Assembly (NCBI GenBank): GCA_038277395.1 | Contig: CM076197.1 | Span: 99,226,442 to 99,290,441 of the forward strand | DNA from: Dryocosmus kuriphilus | Lineage: Eukaryota; Arthropoda; Insecta; Hymenoptera; Cynipidae | Direction of reading: 5' to 3' | Length of the DNA stretch: 64,000 nt | Part shown: one piece after another, positions 10,243-21,322 of the stretch | Layout of the letters: each line of letters begins with the position of its first letter | Numbering within the stretch: the stretch's first letter is position 1 | Program-made: the position numbers and the translations under genes | The notes under the pieces: model-generated | What the model was told of the DNA's origin: nothing | Seen by the model: the letters and a program-made list of their open reading frames with translations, nothing else | Database searches by the model: none

Positions 10243-11998
10243 TAGATATTCTTAAGTGGATCATAGGGGGTAAATGAAGAAAATGCTGATATTATTTTGA
10301 TACAGCAACGTTTCCTTGGCAAAGGTTTGCCAATCTCTTCAGGCTAAAATTTTATTTTAAACGTAATTAAGCACAGTCACAAGGAAACAGAAAATATAAA
10401 AAATTATTATAAAACTTTTTAGATTTTGTAAAGCAGTCAACGAACCTCATTGATCTGAGATTAAAAAAATGCATTGACAAAGTCAATGAGTCAAGTGAGA
10501 AATATAAAGAAATGTTTCGATGACATGCTTTTAGCGAGGCACAAGCGATACTGAGCAGGAGCTGGTATCTAAATTAGTCAATAATCATATGGATAAACAC
10601 ATACAAATAATATTTTGTCATACGTCGGAATGAAATATTGAGACATAATACTGTGTTAGGAATCGAATATGCTAAGAATAGGAAAATATCTATAATTTAA
10701 TGAACAAATATCTTCCTTCTTATTTATATACTATTTTTATTACATTTAATATGGACCATTTCAGAGATGAGACGTTTTTTTAAATTGGATTCGAAATCTA
10801 ATATGGAAGTTTTTTCCCAATTGAAAGTGTGTTTTAAATATAGACGACAGACAACTCTTTGTTCTTTACAAGGGATTTTATAAACGATGTTAGTCTGTTC
10901 AAATTTTTTTGTAGTGTCTTTTCCTAATTTTATAATTGATTTTAAAGTAGGTTTGATCGAAGGTACAGTGGATATATTACATTTTTTAAATGTTGCAGTT
11001 AACTTATCAAAAATGTTTGAAATAAATGGTAAGCAGATTTTTGGCCGATGAGCATTTATTGAGATTACGTATTTCTTTTTGTTTATTATTGTTGAGATCA
11101 TGTTTAATTTTATTGATACGGATCTTAATTGATTGACTTATAAACTCTAGAGGATAATCATTTTTTAACAATATTTGTATAACTTTTTAAATATTTTGAG
11201 TGTGAAATTGTCTATCAGATAGAGTTTTAGCCCTGTCAACAAGATTAAAAACAATGTTTTTTTTTCATTTGTAGTGGGTAACATGATGAGAAATTGATGG
11301 TCCTCTCAGAATAAGTTGGTTTTTGATACCAATTAGTTATAATCTTATCTCTACTTCTAATGAGAGTCAAATCTAGAAAGTTGATTCTATCATTATGTTC
11401 AAGTTCAAAAGTGAACTGCAGATCTTTGTTATAAGAATTAAAAACTTAAATGATAGAAACAACACGGTCTCTTTTAACGCATAGAATTTTGTCGTCAACG
11501 TATCTATGATAGAAAATTGGTACACAACCATCAAGATCTCTTATTTTTTTCAAACAAGAAGTTTCTAAGACATCCATGACAATATCAGCAAAAAGGGGTG
11601 AGATGGGAGACCCCATTGGAGTGCCAAAAATTTGCTTATAAAATATGTCATCAAAAATGGAATAAATGTTTTCAAATAGAAATTGTGTACATCTCCTAAT
11701 TTCATTAAAGGAAAGTCTGCAATTAGTGTGTATTTGATGATATCTTCTGTCTAGACTCTCAAGAACCAACTGACATCTAATGACATAAAAATATATTCAT
11801 TGTCAATTGTGATTTTATTTAATTTCGTTTTGAGTACCAAACTATTATTAATATGTGATTGAGGTATCTTAATGGAGTTTCTTAATGCATCATAAATAAC
11901 TTTCGCTAAAAAATGAGTAGGGCTATTAATTGAGGAAACAAAATAATATCAGCATATTCTTCATTTACCCCCTATGATCCACTTAAGTAATTAAGAAT
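10243..11998 (-). mobile_element. Penelope-like retroelement remnant with inverted terminal copies
   Basis: A reverse transcriptase and a decayed endonuclease linker on the minus strand lie between two inverted copies of a segment: GTAAATGAAGAA, GCTGATATTATTTTG and CTTAAGTGGATCATAGG at about 10250-10305, and their complements at 11940-11990. Penelope-like elements are known to carry terminal repeats in direct or inverted orientation, which fits. The body is about 1.7 kb, so parts of the coding region have been lost. Small frameshifts are evident. Confidence 0.8.
10724..11948 (-). pseudogene. Penelope-like RT with decayed GIY-YIG linker
   Basis: Reading from 11948 downward: VSSINSPTHFLAK, then a motif-A-like MSLDVS near 11775-11800 where the frame slips, then 11769-11446 in one frame with GTPMGSPISPLFADIVMD (motif B) and FYHRYVDD (motif C, the catalytic Asp pair). 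Next comes a decayed stretch around 11400-11445 with LQFTFELE and NFLDLTLIRS, all characteristic of Penelope-like RTs rather than LINE or LTR RTs. The frame at 11101-10724 carries EQTNIVYKIPC, the entry to the usual C-terminal GIY-YIG endonuclease, but the Tyr-Ile-Gly core and catalytic Arg are not recognisable. Stops and frameshifts make it non-functional. Confidence 0.82.
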
Positions 11999-13147
11999 AG
12001 ATAAAATATGAAGTCGTAAAAACTTTACTTATGTATTATCTTCAAATTTTCTCCCTCTGCTCCCTCCTCAAAAAACCGCAAGGTTTTACTAAACTCCCCT
12101 ACCTCCAAAAAGCCTTGCGTAATTTATATATGTCCCCTAACGCTGTCAAGATGCAAATTTTTTAAAATAAAATTACATAAAATATGCTAATTTCTATATG
12201 TCAAATAATTGTTTTGCCTCAAAATAGCATAAAAGACGACAAACTTCTGCACTCAGTGACCACAAAATAAAGCACTTTTTTTTAATCTTTAAGACAATAT
12301 TGGGAAAAAAGTCAAAATGTAAGTTTTACGTAGAATGTTCGCAGTATATTAAGAAAGTTGTATTCATTTTTTCCTTGTTGCACCAAAATCTGAACTTAGA
12401 ATAAAAATGTCGTAAAAATTTAGAAAATGTTTATACTCGTAAACAAGGATTTTAAAAAATTATGCTTGTGATAATCACGTAAATCATTAAATTTTCTTAA
12501 AAATATACAGCATAATTATTTTTTATATTTTTTTTTGTAAATGATTTTACTTGGGATTTTTACGATTTTTTTGTTCGAGTTTAATTTTTGACAGAACCTA
12601 GGGGGAAAGGAATAAAATATTTTTGATAAATCACTCATATTTTTAACTTTATCTTCAAAATGAGTGCTTGAATATTAAAAAATGTCTGTTATTCCGAGGG
12701 TTATTCATAATCTAAGTAAGAGTGCGGGCTCATATTTCTTTCCGGTAATGGATTTATGAAGGAAATAATTATTAATTTAAAAAATCAAAATTTAATTCGA
12801 TGCTTAACCAGATTTGTCTCTTATTCAATTAATTAGATATTGTGAAAAAAGTTACGTAACACTTAGTGGGATGGGGGAGGGAGGGTCCAAAAAATTACTA
12901 TGGTGCGTTTAATGGGTTGAGGGAAGGTTAAAAATCTCCAAAAAAGCGTTACGCATTTCTTAAACAGCCTTTAAGTAGACTGTGAAATATTGATCTGGCT
13001 AGAAAAATAAGTGTCTCTTACTAAACAAATTTTATTATAAGAAAATGGTTTGAATAAAATATTAACAAAAATGCTTGATTACGAAATTATTAGAAGGGAA
13101 ATATCCGAATGCTCTAATAATAATAAATAAATAAATAATAATAACTA
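11999..13147. other. Unassigned AT-rich DNA with two G/C-skewed patches
   Basis: Patches at 12045-12125 (CTCCCTC, CCCCTACC, CTTGCGTAA) and 12840-12985 (GGGGGAGGGAGGG, GCGTTACGC) resemble the ends of insect MITEs carrying a GCGTTACG(T/C)A word, but they do not align well enough to call an element. The rest shows nothing. Confidence 0.35.
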
Positions 13148-13560
13148 AGAGACTCGTTGGCTCAGGTGGTTAAGCGTTTGGACTTCCTACTAGAGGTCCG
13201 GGGTTCGATCCCTGAGCCGGTACCTCTGGAAATTTTTCTGTGTACTTTTACCGAAGTTCTGGTGGTTCGGATTCCACCTTAAGCTGTAGGTTCCCCCATC
13301 ATTCACTTGGCTGTATTCCAGCTCGTGGATAATGGGGAAAAGATTATACCAAACTTCCCAATATGTCAAATATTATTACTCTCATCAGATCAGAAAAATC
13401 ATCAGCATTACAAAAATGCGTCCATCACTAATCATACAAACCGGAAGGGCCCCGTATAGAATATTTAGTTTGGTACAAAAATCCAACTAAGAAAATGTCT
13501 TCGACATACTGGGCTGTACCATATTAAGTCTGAGATATAATAATAATAATAATAAAAAAA
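13148..13560 (+). repeat. tRNA-derived SINE, copy 1
   Basis: The tRNA-like head has an A-box-like TGGCTCAGGTGG at 13159-13170 and a B-box GGGTTCGATCC around 13201-13212, and the conserved CTGAGCCGGTACCT follows. The body includes TTCGG(A)TTCCACCTTAA and CTGTAGGT, shared with the copy at 30436. The 3' end runs into an ATAATA microsatellite, as usual for such SINEs. A second, diverged copy of its 3' part (GTTTGGTAC(T)AAAATCCAACTAA ... AAGTCTGAGATA) lies at 13650-13735. Confidence 0.75.
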
Positions 13561-13765
13561 AATAATAATAATATAATAATAATAATAATAAAATAAAATA
13601 ATAATAATAAGAGAAACCATGATCGTAGCTTCCGAAGCCTACAACTTCTCAGTTTGGTACTAAAATCCAACTAATTGTAAGAAAATGTCATCGACATATT
13701 GAGTCACATATCATAAGTCTGAGATACAATTTTTTATGATAATAATAATAATAATAATAAAGAGG
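13535..13765. repeat. ATA/AAT microsatellites around a duplicated SINE tail
   Basis: Imperfect AAT arrays at 13537-13612 and 13738-13762 flank a duplicated copy of the SINE 3' end. This looks like slippage and local duplication of a SINE tail, or two SINE 3' ends in tandem. Confidence 0.7.
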
Positions 13766-14967
13766 AAAGAAAAAGAAGGTAATCTCCAAATCCCTTTTCT
13801 TCTTTTTTCTCTCGTATTTTTTTTTTTATCTTTTCTAATTCCAAATCATGAATCATTTACTACAAAAAATTTACCAATGTTTCAGTTTTCATTAACAACT
13901 TCTTCAAAACAATAAAAAAGAACAAGAAAATTTTTAGCATATCAAAACCCATGAGAAAACCAAAGTATGCTTACATTAACACAGTGTGTTAAGGTGGCTC
14001 CGGCGAATTATCAAGCCCATGAGTAAAATAAAAATAAAAAATATCTTCTAAATGTACGAAATTTAAGCTTTTTTTTGAAATTTTTTAAAGTGGAGGTTGA
14101 CGACCAACCTGAAGAAAAAAATTTTTCTTTTCACTGCTTTTTACATGGGCTCTTATAGAGAGACCCTATGATTGAAACACTATAATACTTACACCAACTC
14201 GAATAACCTACTAGTTTGGTATGAAAAACTACAGGATTATGTTTCGATAACTGTAGATTTCAATGAAAGAAAGAAATATTAGTCCAGTCAAATTAGAGTT
14301 TCACCTCGAAATGAGAGAATAAGCTGTAAACTCGTATAAATCTTCATTTTGGTGTTCTAAAAGTTGTCTCAAAAGTCTCATAAAATCTCATGTCTGCGTC
14401 GTAAGTTATTCAAGGTCAAAGGTCACAAAAATCAGTTTTTCGCTATTATCTCGATTTCTATAGCTCCAATGATGTTAATATTTCTTATAAAAATTGTAGC
14501 ACATAAAATTTGCGACAAATTTTGTTTAAAAAAATTTTTCATACCTCCAACCGTTTTTGAGATAGAGGGCGGAGAGCCCGCAGCGCTCAGCCATACTGAC
14601 TGTAAAGCAAGGTCAACCGTGAATTTCAGTGAATAATACCTTGTATAAAGTTATTAAATCATTGAAATATCATTAACAATAAATAATTTGTATTATTTGT
14701 TAGCTAATACATTATATTTAATATTGTATTGTATTGTATTGTATGTTTATTACTCTCCCTTTTACGGGTTTGAGGGCCTCCGTTCCCTTTACATATTTAC
14801 AATGTTCACAGCTTCTTGCAAACTACTTACACTTTTATGGACAAAATTAACTTAAATCTATTCCTTAATTAAATCGCTCTTTAATGCCTCCAGGGGCTTC
14901 CGTTTCCTCTCGCTTTTAACCTTTCAAAAATTCTGTAATCCCGACTCTACCTTTTTTTTAAATTCCA

Positions 14968-15522
14968 TTAATTGGAGTCCCCTTTTGGCTTTATCTTTCC
15001 CCCTGCTCCTTCTCTTAATTCTTCCAATTTTCTCATTCCATTCTCACCTTGCCCATTCTCATTCAAAATCCATATAATCATGTCATACACACTTTCCCCT
15101 CCCGTTTCATCCCCTGTGCATCTCTCTAACACGTGCTCCCATGTCTCTAGTTCATACCCACACACTCTGCATACACTCTCATTTTCATTCACCCAATACC
15201 TACATTCCCTCATACCTTCTCCCATTCTGAACCTCATCATTCTGTTCCATTTACTCTCCTTTCTCAACTTTCTCAACTTTCTCAGATATTCTGGCTCTGT
15301 GTCGCACTTAACCACCCTATACCACCTATTATACTTTGATCTCACGATTTTTCTCCATCTCTCTTCTCCCTGTTTTACTATTAAGTCCTGTTCTACCTGC
15401 TGCCAGTCTCTATTTGCCTCCCTTATCCCGCATTCTCTTCTCATCATCAGCACTCTACCCTCGTCCCATCTCGAACGCTCCGTGTTTCCCCTCTCTCCTT
15501 CACTTTGAATAGCTCCTCCCAA
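14968..15522 (-). pseudogene. LINE ORF2 C-terminal domain remnant
   Basis: A 184-codon open stretch encodes the region downstream of the RT. Landmarks are WRKIVRSKYNRWYRVVK, LRKLRKESKWNRMMRFRMG and the zinc-knuckle-like CRVCGYELETWEHVLERC (Cys-x2-Cys...His...Cys) around 15120-15177. The same order of motifs occurs in the LINE at 33937-34710 (CRICQWEEETWEHVWDGC). The upstream RT is missing, so this is a remnant only. Confidence 0.85.
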
Positions 15523-16677
15523 AAACCTCTATCTTTATTTTTAACTCTGAGACATTCCAAAATGCCACTTTTGTCCCTTGTCCATCTCCTCTCCCCCTTC
15601 TTATCTTCTTTATTCTTTTTTTTCTCGTTCTAAAACCCCACCTTTTCCACTTTGTCCTTACCCACCTCAGTTTTTCCTCTTCCATAATACCTTTCTCCTA
15701 CTTTCAACTCCTCCCTCTCTTCGTCCCATCTCCACACTATCTCATTCACCCACACTGAGTTTCTCCCAATTTTCACCCTATTCCCTTTTCTTCTTTCTTC
15801 CCAAGCCCTATCTTCTATTACCCATCTTTTCCTACTTTCGCTCCATGTCATATCCTCATCGATTCTTTCCTTCCCTCCCTTGAGCACCCTTTTTTTCGTC
15901 AAAAAACTCTCTCTTCTCCGTATCACTCCCCAGTTTGACCACATACATCCTTGCTTTTCCTCCTTCCTTACTGCCTACCCCTTTGATTTCCTCCACCCTG
16001 ATCTGCACCCCTATTGCCTTCATAATGTTATCTACCTCCTCCCTTCCCGTCTCACTTTTTACTTCCATTCCTTTAATTACTATATTTCTCTTTCTCTTTT
16101 CTCTTTCCTTCCCCTCTATCTTCATTTCTAACCCGCGCAATCTACATCTCATTACCTCATTCCCCTCTCTTAAATTGTCATCTCTCGCTTCGCTGTCCCC
16201 CCTCCCATGCTCTTCACTATTCTCTGCGCGTTCATTGCTCGCTTCTAATTTACTAACTCTCTCTTCCAGCTGACTCATTTCCCTTCTTCTCTCTTCCTCA
16301 TTTATTCTCTGTCTATTCTCGATCTGCTCTAATTTTCTCCATACATTTTCTTGTTCTTCTTTCCAGCTTGTTTCCCACCTCTCCTATTTCTCTTTCACTT
16401 CTTTGACCCATCCCTCTGTTTCCCTTCCCTGTCTATTCACCTCCGCCAGCCCTCTACGCGTTTCGTCTCACATTTCTTTGATCAGCGTTTCTAACGTATT
16501 CATGCCCGCCCGCCTTCTCTCTCTCTCTCTCTCTCTCTCTGACGGGGTCTCTCCTACGTCACTCGACTCGCCTGCCCTCTTCTGCCCGCTCATTGAACTA
16601 CTACTCTGTTTCCACCGAACTCGTGCTACCCTGCCCTGTGGCGTTCCTTCGCTAGCCAACGGCCTCCCTACCCTCAC
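15500..16677 (-). pseudogene. LINE ORF1-like protein and start of endonuclease, broken
   Basis: From the N-terminus (16677 downward, where the codon is GTG so the true start is uncertain) there is a Ser/Arg-rich segment with an SERERERERR run encoded by a CT microsatellite, then a stop near 16468, then a charged coiled-coil-like stretch (MSQLEERVSKLEAS, 16278 down) leading to KRNIVIKGM and a conserved globular region (VEEIKGVGSKEG, ARMYVVKLGS). A further frame has TWSESRKRWVIEDRAWEE and WRWDEEREELK, found between ORF1 and the endonuclease in these elements. It ends at VAFWNVSELK, the first strand of an apurinic endonuclease domain, where the deletion begins. Several frame breaks are present. 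Confidence 0.7.
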
Positions 16678-16930
16678 TTAATGCAGCCTTCAATTAACCA
16701 ACCTCACCTCTCGCTCCTCCTGCCAAGCTCCAATCCAGCGTATAAAAAAAAGTACATCCGACTCCAAAACCTAACCTCACTCACTCCGCATTCACCACTT
16801 TTTCACCTTTTACTCTTTCTGAACCTCATGCATCCCCTTTCACTCACTAATTCCTCACTTTCACCCTCCCAAACTTCACTGACTCCACTCTATTCACCCC
16901 ACACAAACTTACATAACTCACAGAAGCCAA

Positions 16931-17504
16931 AAAAATCGCAGAATATCCACACGCGTCCTGTCACTATCAGCGCTGGAAACGGAAGCCCATTATATTTAAT
17001 AACATTTTGCATATGGGCATATCTCAGGAACTTTTAATTTTGATAGTGACATATAGTTTCGCTTATAAGCCATGGCAATTTCTGTTTGTTAAACCCATCT
17101 CAGGCAAGAATAATGTTATAATCAAGGGCTACTCTAGTTTTTCAGCCGATTTGAACAACATCCCGTTCGTCATTACCCCAAAACTACCCAAAAACCGAGT
17201 AAATCAATATGATGATTGATGACGACGATGAAGAAGAAGAAGAAAATTAATACTTTGTGTTTTAAATAATTAAGGAATTATATATTTTCACTTCCTTTTA
17301 ATTTAAATTGTAAGAAATATACAGCTACTGAATAAGGATAAAATTAAAATATATTTACTCGTTTTATTTCTACTTAAAATCTACTTTCAATAAATTAATA
17401 TAAAAGATAGGACATACAATAAGTATTTCATCTGATGAGTTTTTAATTATACAAAGTAGGTAAGTATTATTAAATAAATATATTAGATATATGTAAAATG
17501 TTAT
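16931..17504. other. Loop of foldback element, nothing recognised
   Basis: Contains a GAAGAAGAAGAAGA tract at 17232-17246 and AT-rich DNA. The 70-codon frame at 17007-17219 matches nothing known to me. Confidence 0.5.
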
Positions 17505-18465
17505 TAAATATAATGTATTAACTAACAAATAATACAAATTATTTATTTTTAATGATATTTCAATGATTTAATAACTTTATACAAGGTATTATTCACTGAA
17601 ATTCACGGTTGACCTTGCAGTCAGTACGGCTGAGCGCTGCGGACTCTCCGCTCTCTATCTCAAAAACCGTTGGACGTATGAAAAATTTTTGAAACAAAAT
17701 TTGTCGCAAATTTTATGTTCTACAATTTTTGTAAGGAATTTTAGCATCATTGGAGCTATAGAAACCGAGATAATATCGAAAAACTGATTTTTTTTACCTT
17801 TGACCTTGAATAACTTACGACGCAGACACGAGATTTTATAACACTTTTGAGACAACTTTTAGAACACCAAAATGAAGGTGTATACGAGTTTACAGCTTAT
17901 TATCTCTCATTCCGAGGTTGACCCCTTATTTTTGCTAAATTGACTGAACTATATAATGATTATCGACCTAACATTGAAGAAAACTTTATTGAAAATTCGG
18001 AAAAAAATGAGACGCCGAAGAAACCTTGGCTGAGGCGTATGCTTGGCGTATGTTTCAAAGCTTCTTTTTTTGTTATTTGTTCTGGATTACCATTTTTATT
18101 TCGTTAAAATTGGTGCAAAATGAGTATCAATCGTTTCTAACAAAAGCTGCATAATTTTTAAGACAAATAATTAGGTCCCCCCACAGGGCCCCTTGATGAT
18201 ACGGGGCAGTGCGCCGGAGCCGCCTTAATGAACATCGAAACGTTAATTTTTTGTTGAATGTTTTTTGATTGGGAATTAAAATAGATAAAAATGAAAAAAA
18301 AAGGAGAGAAAAAATGATGGAAGGGGTTTGGAGGCTGCCTTAATTTTCTTTCCTCTTTTTTTATTCTTTTGCTTGTTTTAATTTGAAACGAATTATTGAA
18401 AAGTGCGTAGTCCAAGTTTAATCGTTAGGTTTTGGTTTCTTTAATTCTAAGAATTTTGTTATTAG

Positions 18466-18676
18466 ACGCAAAGAATGTCTGGTGAAGTTAACTTGAATTC
18501 TGGCTAAATATGCTCTTACTATCTTTTCTGGTTAAAATAACTAGAATTCTGGTTAATCAGGATATCAATAATTAAAATAAAACAACTAGAGTTCTGCTTA
18601 AACCAACCAGAAAAAACAGTAAAGGTATATTTAAACAGAATTCTGGTTAACTTAAACAGACATATCTTTCTGTCTG
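18466..18676. repeat. MITE-like hairpin with GAATTCTGGTTAA words
   Basis: Two inverted arms meet near 18570. Outer words are GAATGTCTG(G)TGAAGTTAAC at 18470-18490 and GTTAACTTAAACAGACAT at 18647-18664; inner words are repeats of AGAATTCTGGTTAA. No TSD is evident. Similar TTCTGGTTAA words recur alone near 63056. Confidence 0.6.
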
Positions 18677-19385
18677 CAGTTAAATATTGGAAGCTAAATA
18701 TGAAATTAAATTTTTGATTTACTCTTAATTAAGTTTATTAAGCTTTAAGTATGTTTAAACTTTAATTCTAATTTAGAATAGTTACCTTTGTATCTAGATG
18801 AGTTCAGGAAGATCTATAATAAATTTTTTATAATCCATAAAATTACTTTCTTCACACGATATTGCGGTCGATAAATTGGTTTACAGTCTTCGGCGATCAA
18901 TTTCCGAAGCAATAATTGTAAAATAAAAGTAGTGGTCATTTTCAGGGTAGTTTTTCCACGCGTTTACCACGGCCGAGATAGAAGACTTCTACGCCTTGGT
19001 GTAAGGACCGTTTCATGGAAAATAACTTATAAAATGAATTGGCTATAAAGTTGGTAGCAAACCGTGTCTGTACACGGCCGAGATATTCGTGTATGAATTC
19101 CGCGCTCTATGTGTAAGGCTAACCCATAACTTGTTGACACCCCCTGTATACGGGACGCCATAACAGGTATTCCGGGCATATATCAGAATAATCTTATAGA
19201 TGGATACGGAATGTCTCTTGAGAGTGCATTCCCATACTTAATAATAAATATGCGTACCAATACATAGTAAAGTAGTCAGGAAATATTGCAACTTACGTGA
19301 ATCACGAGAGTTAAGCGATTATCCAATTCCAAACTAATTAATATCAATATTAAATTGGTATCACTTTACATACATATATATTTCA
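18677..19385. other. Unassigned intergenic DNA
   Basis: Nothing coding is recognised. The word CACGGCCGAGATA occurs twice (about 18968 and 19074), hinting at a small old duplication. Confidence 0.45.
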
Positions 19386-19440
19386 CAGGGTGGCAGAAAA
19401 GTATGAAAACCCCTGAATAACTCATCAGGAATAAATTTTT

Positions 19441-19790
19441 TTGAAAAATATTACATACCTTGACCATGACCTTCAAGTTCATTCCAAGGACAAACTTGTT
19501 TTTTCAAATAGGAACCCCTTTCAATTTTTTGAATGGGAAGCTCCATTTTTTATAGCGGATTTCGAAAGAGCAGGAAATTTTACTTTCAAGTACGACCTTG
19601 ACCATGTCCTTGATCATGACCTTCAAGGTCATTCCAAGGTCAAACTTGTTTTTAAATGGGAACCCCTATTTTTCATTGCGGACGTGGAAAAAGCAGGAAT
19701 TTTTATCTTCAAGTGTGACTTTATCCATAATCATGCTCTTGGCCTTGAGCCAGGCTTTCAAGGTCATTTTAAAAAGATTTTTTTAAGAAT
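19441..19790 (+). repeat. Left subterminal array of the DD41D element
   Basis: At least two diverged units containing GACCTTCAAGGTCATTCCAA, CAAACTTGTTTTT, GGGAACCCC and GAAAGAGCAGGAAATTTTA. It is the inverted counterpart of the array at 21540-22260. The open frame across it is repeat translation. Confidence 0.8.
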
Positions 19791-20249
19791 TTTGAAAAAT
19801 TATAGCCACTATAGGGTACCTCCTAGCGATCCCAGTCAGATTCTGGACGATTCTTATTAGTCCCAGCTTTACACCAAATTTGGCGTAAATTGGTTGATTT
19901 TTTGAAAATCTTATCCGCCATCTTTGTTTCGCCATCTTGGATTAATAATTTTCAAAAACTGATTCCAGATTCGTAATCAGCGATTCCAAAAACCTCCGCA
20001 TACCAAATATGTCGTAAATTGGTCGATTTTTTGAAAATTTTCTCCGCCAACCGTGTAACGTACTCTAAAGTATGCCTTTTGAGGATATTTGAACAACAGA
20101 TACTTTTGCTGCTTTAGCACCTCTAACAGACCATTTCGGGATAGTTAGTGGAGTTCTTTTTTTGGGGGGCGCAAATGCTGTTTCTTAATATTTCTTTCTG
20201 GGAGTCTTTGAAATCTGTTATTTTATTCCTTTCTTTCACCACGACTTTT

Positions 20250-21322
20250 CTAACAGAACAAGAGAGAGTGTCTTTATTAATGATGAGAGGTTGGGGTGAT
20301 AGATGTAGGTCGTATGACGAAGTAGTGCAGTTATTTAATGAAACGTTTCGAGAAGGCTTGACAGGCATTAGCAAATCCACTGTCTCTAAAACTATCAGGA
20401 GATTTGAAGAAACTGGGACTAATAAGAACCGTCCAAGATCTGGAAGGCCAAAAACTGAAACCTCAGAAGAGCGGCAAATGGAAGTGGCCCAGTCTTTTGT
20501 CGAAGATCCGCATCTAACTCCTAGGAAGACCTCTCAACAGCTTCAAATTAATCGAGTGTCCATTTTTAGGAATTTAAAGACCATTAAATTTCACCCTTAC
20601 AAAATACACCTTCATCAAGAAATAAATTAAGATGATTTTGACCGGCGCGGCGAGTTGAATTTTGTGAGAACATGATGGAAAGAATTGTTCAGAATCCTAA
20701 TTTTCAGTCACCTATCGTTTTTTCAGACGAATCAACATTTCAACTTAACGGTGAAGTCAATCGCCACAATTGCAGATATTGGAGCAGTGAAAATTCTCAT
20801 TGTTTACGAGAACATCACACGCAGTACCCGCAAAAATTGAATGTTTGAGCAGGTATTTTGAGGGATCGAATAGTTGGATCTTTTTTCATTGACGGAAATT
20901 TAGATGGACCAAGATATCTTGAATTACTGCAGGAGCAAATAGTTGCAGCGATTCAGGAAATAGCTGATGATGATTTTAATGAGGTTTGGTACCAGCATGA
21001 TGGTGCACCTGCTCATTTTCAGGTGATTGTTAGAAACTACCCAGATGTAGTATTTAGTAATCCTTGGATAGGTCGCAGAGGAACTATTGAGTGGCCAGCC
21101 AGGTCCCCTGATCTGACTCCACTTGACTTTTTTCTTTGGGACTACATAAAAAATAAAGTGTGCGTTACTAAGCCACGAGATTTAGAAGATATAATACAAA
21201 AAATAGTCAATGCTTGCACTGATATCACACCTGATATGATAAGGAGTGCGATAGAAAATTTTTATGTCCGTCTAGGAATCTTCCAGGATTTTGGTGGAGA
21301 ACATTTTGAACACAGGTTGTAA
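20250..21322 (+). pseudogene. DD41D-type Tc1/mariner transposase, inactive
   Basis: The N-terminal part (LTEQERVSLLMMRGWGD, then SKSTVSKTIRRFEETGT, RPRSGRPKT, LTPRKTSQQL) is a two-part helix-turn-helix DNA-binding region with a GRP linker. The catalytic core follows: FSDEST near 20719 (first Asp), YQHDGAPAH near 20991 (second) and SPDLTPLDFFLW near 21103 (third). By count 41 residues lie between the second and third catalytic Asp, so DD41D, the spacing of the rosa-like clade. Damage: a stop at about 20627, a frameshift near 20650-20660, and a TGG-to-TGA type stop near 20846. The protein ends at 21322. The upstream start is unclear. Confidence 0.85.

Larger units (their letters stand above)
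14726..16930 (-). mobile_element. I/R1/Jockey-type LINE, internally deleted
   Basis: The element reads on the minus strand. Its 3' end is a TACAA microsatellite tail at 14728-14745 following an AATAAA-like region and a short 3' UTR with a GGAGGCCCTCAAACCCG-type word that has a counterpart in the LINE at 33379. From 3' to 5' it keeps the C-terminal part of ORF2 (14968-15522), lacks the endonuclease and reverse transcriptase, and then keeps most of an ORF1-like region (15500-16677). Upstream of 16680 the minus strand is purine-rich 5' UTR-like sequence to about 16930. The joining point is near 15510-15530. Confidence 0.82.
14282..17949. mobile_element. Long-inverted-repeat (foldback) element, 3.67 kb, carrying a LINE
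   Basis: Arms of about 430 bp (14282-14715 and 17505-17949) are inverted copies; landmarks are AGAATAAGCTGTAAACTCGT, CGTCGTAAGTTATTCAAGGT, TTTGAGATAGAGGGCGGAGA and GAATAATACCTTGTATAAAG. Ends read GTCCAGTCAAATTAG (left) and GTTCAGTCAATTTAG (right, complement), flanked by TA at 14280-14281 and 17950-17951. Terminal and subterminal words match the 5368-7846 element, so both belong to one family with diverged arms. The loop holds a deleted LINE on the minus strand, a GAA tract at 17232-17246 and AT-rich filler. Confidence 0.88.
13764..18378. mobile_element. Outer inverted repeat enclosing the 14.3-17.9 kb element
   Basis: The left arm, about 13764-14010, is an inverted, diverged copy of about 18205-18378. 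Shared landmarks are GAGGAAAGAAAA, TCTCCAAA(T/C)CCCTT, TTTTTTCTCTC, a TTTATCT(T/A)TT(C)TAATTCC word and TTAAGGTGGCTCCGGCG (left) against TTAAGGCGGCTCCGGCG (right, complement). The arms flank, at some distance, the TA-bounded element at 14282-17949. I read it as an older foldback or MITE pair into which the inner element inserted. No coding capacity is visible between the outer arms and the inner element. Confidence 0.6.

Noticed and set aside
13148..13225. Functional tRNA gene
   Set aside because: The A and B boxes are good, but the acceptor and anticodon stems do not pair, and the same head with the same non-tRNA tail recurs at 30436, which marks it as a SINE.
14972..16273. Several long plus-strand frames rich in Ser, Leu and Phe
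   Set aside because: They are the complement of the purine-rich LINE coding strand. The minus-strand products have recognisable LINE motifs; the plus-strand ones do not.
19441..19860. 139-codon frame with His/Asp repeats
   Set aside because: It translates the subterminal array of the DD41D element; the inverted array gives similar spurious frames.
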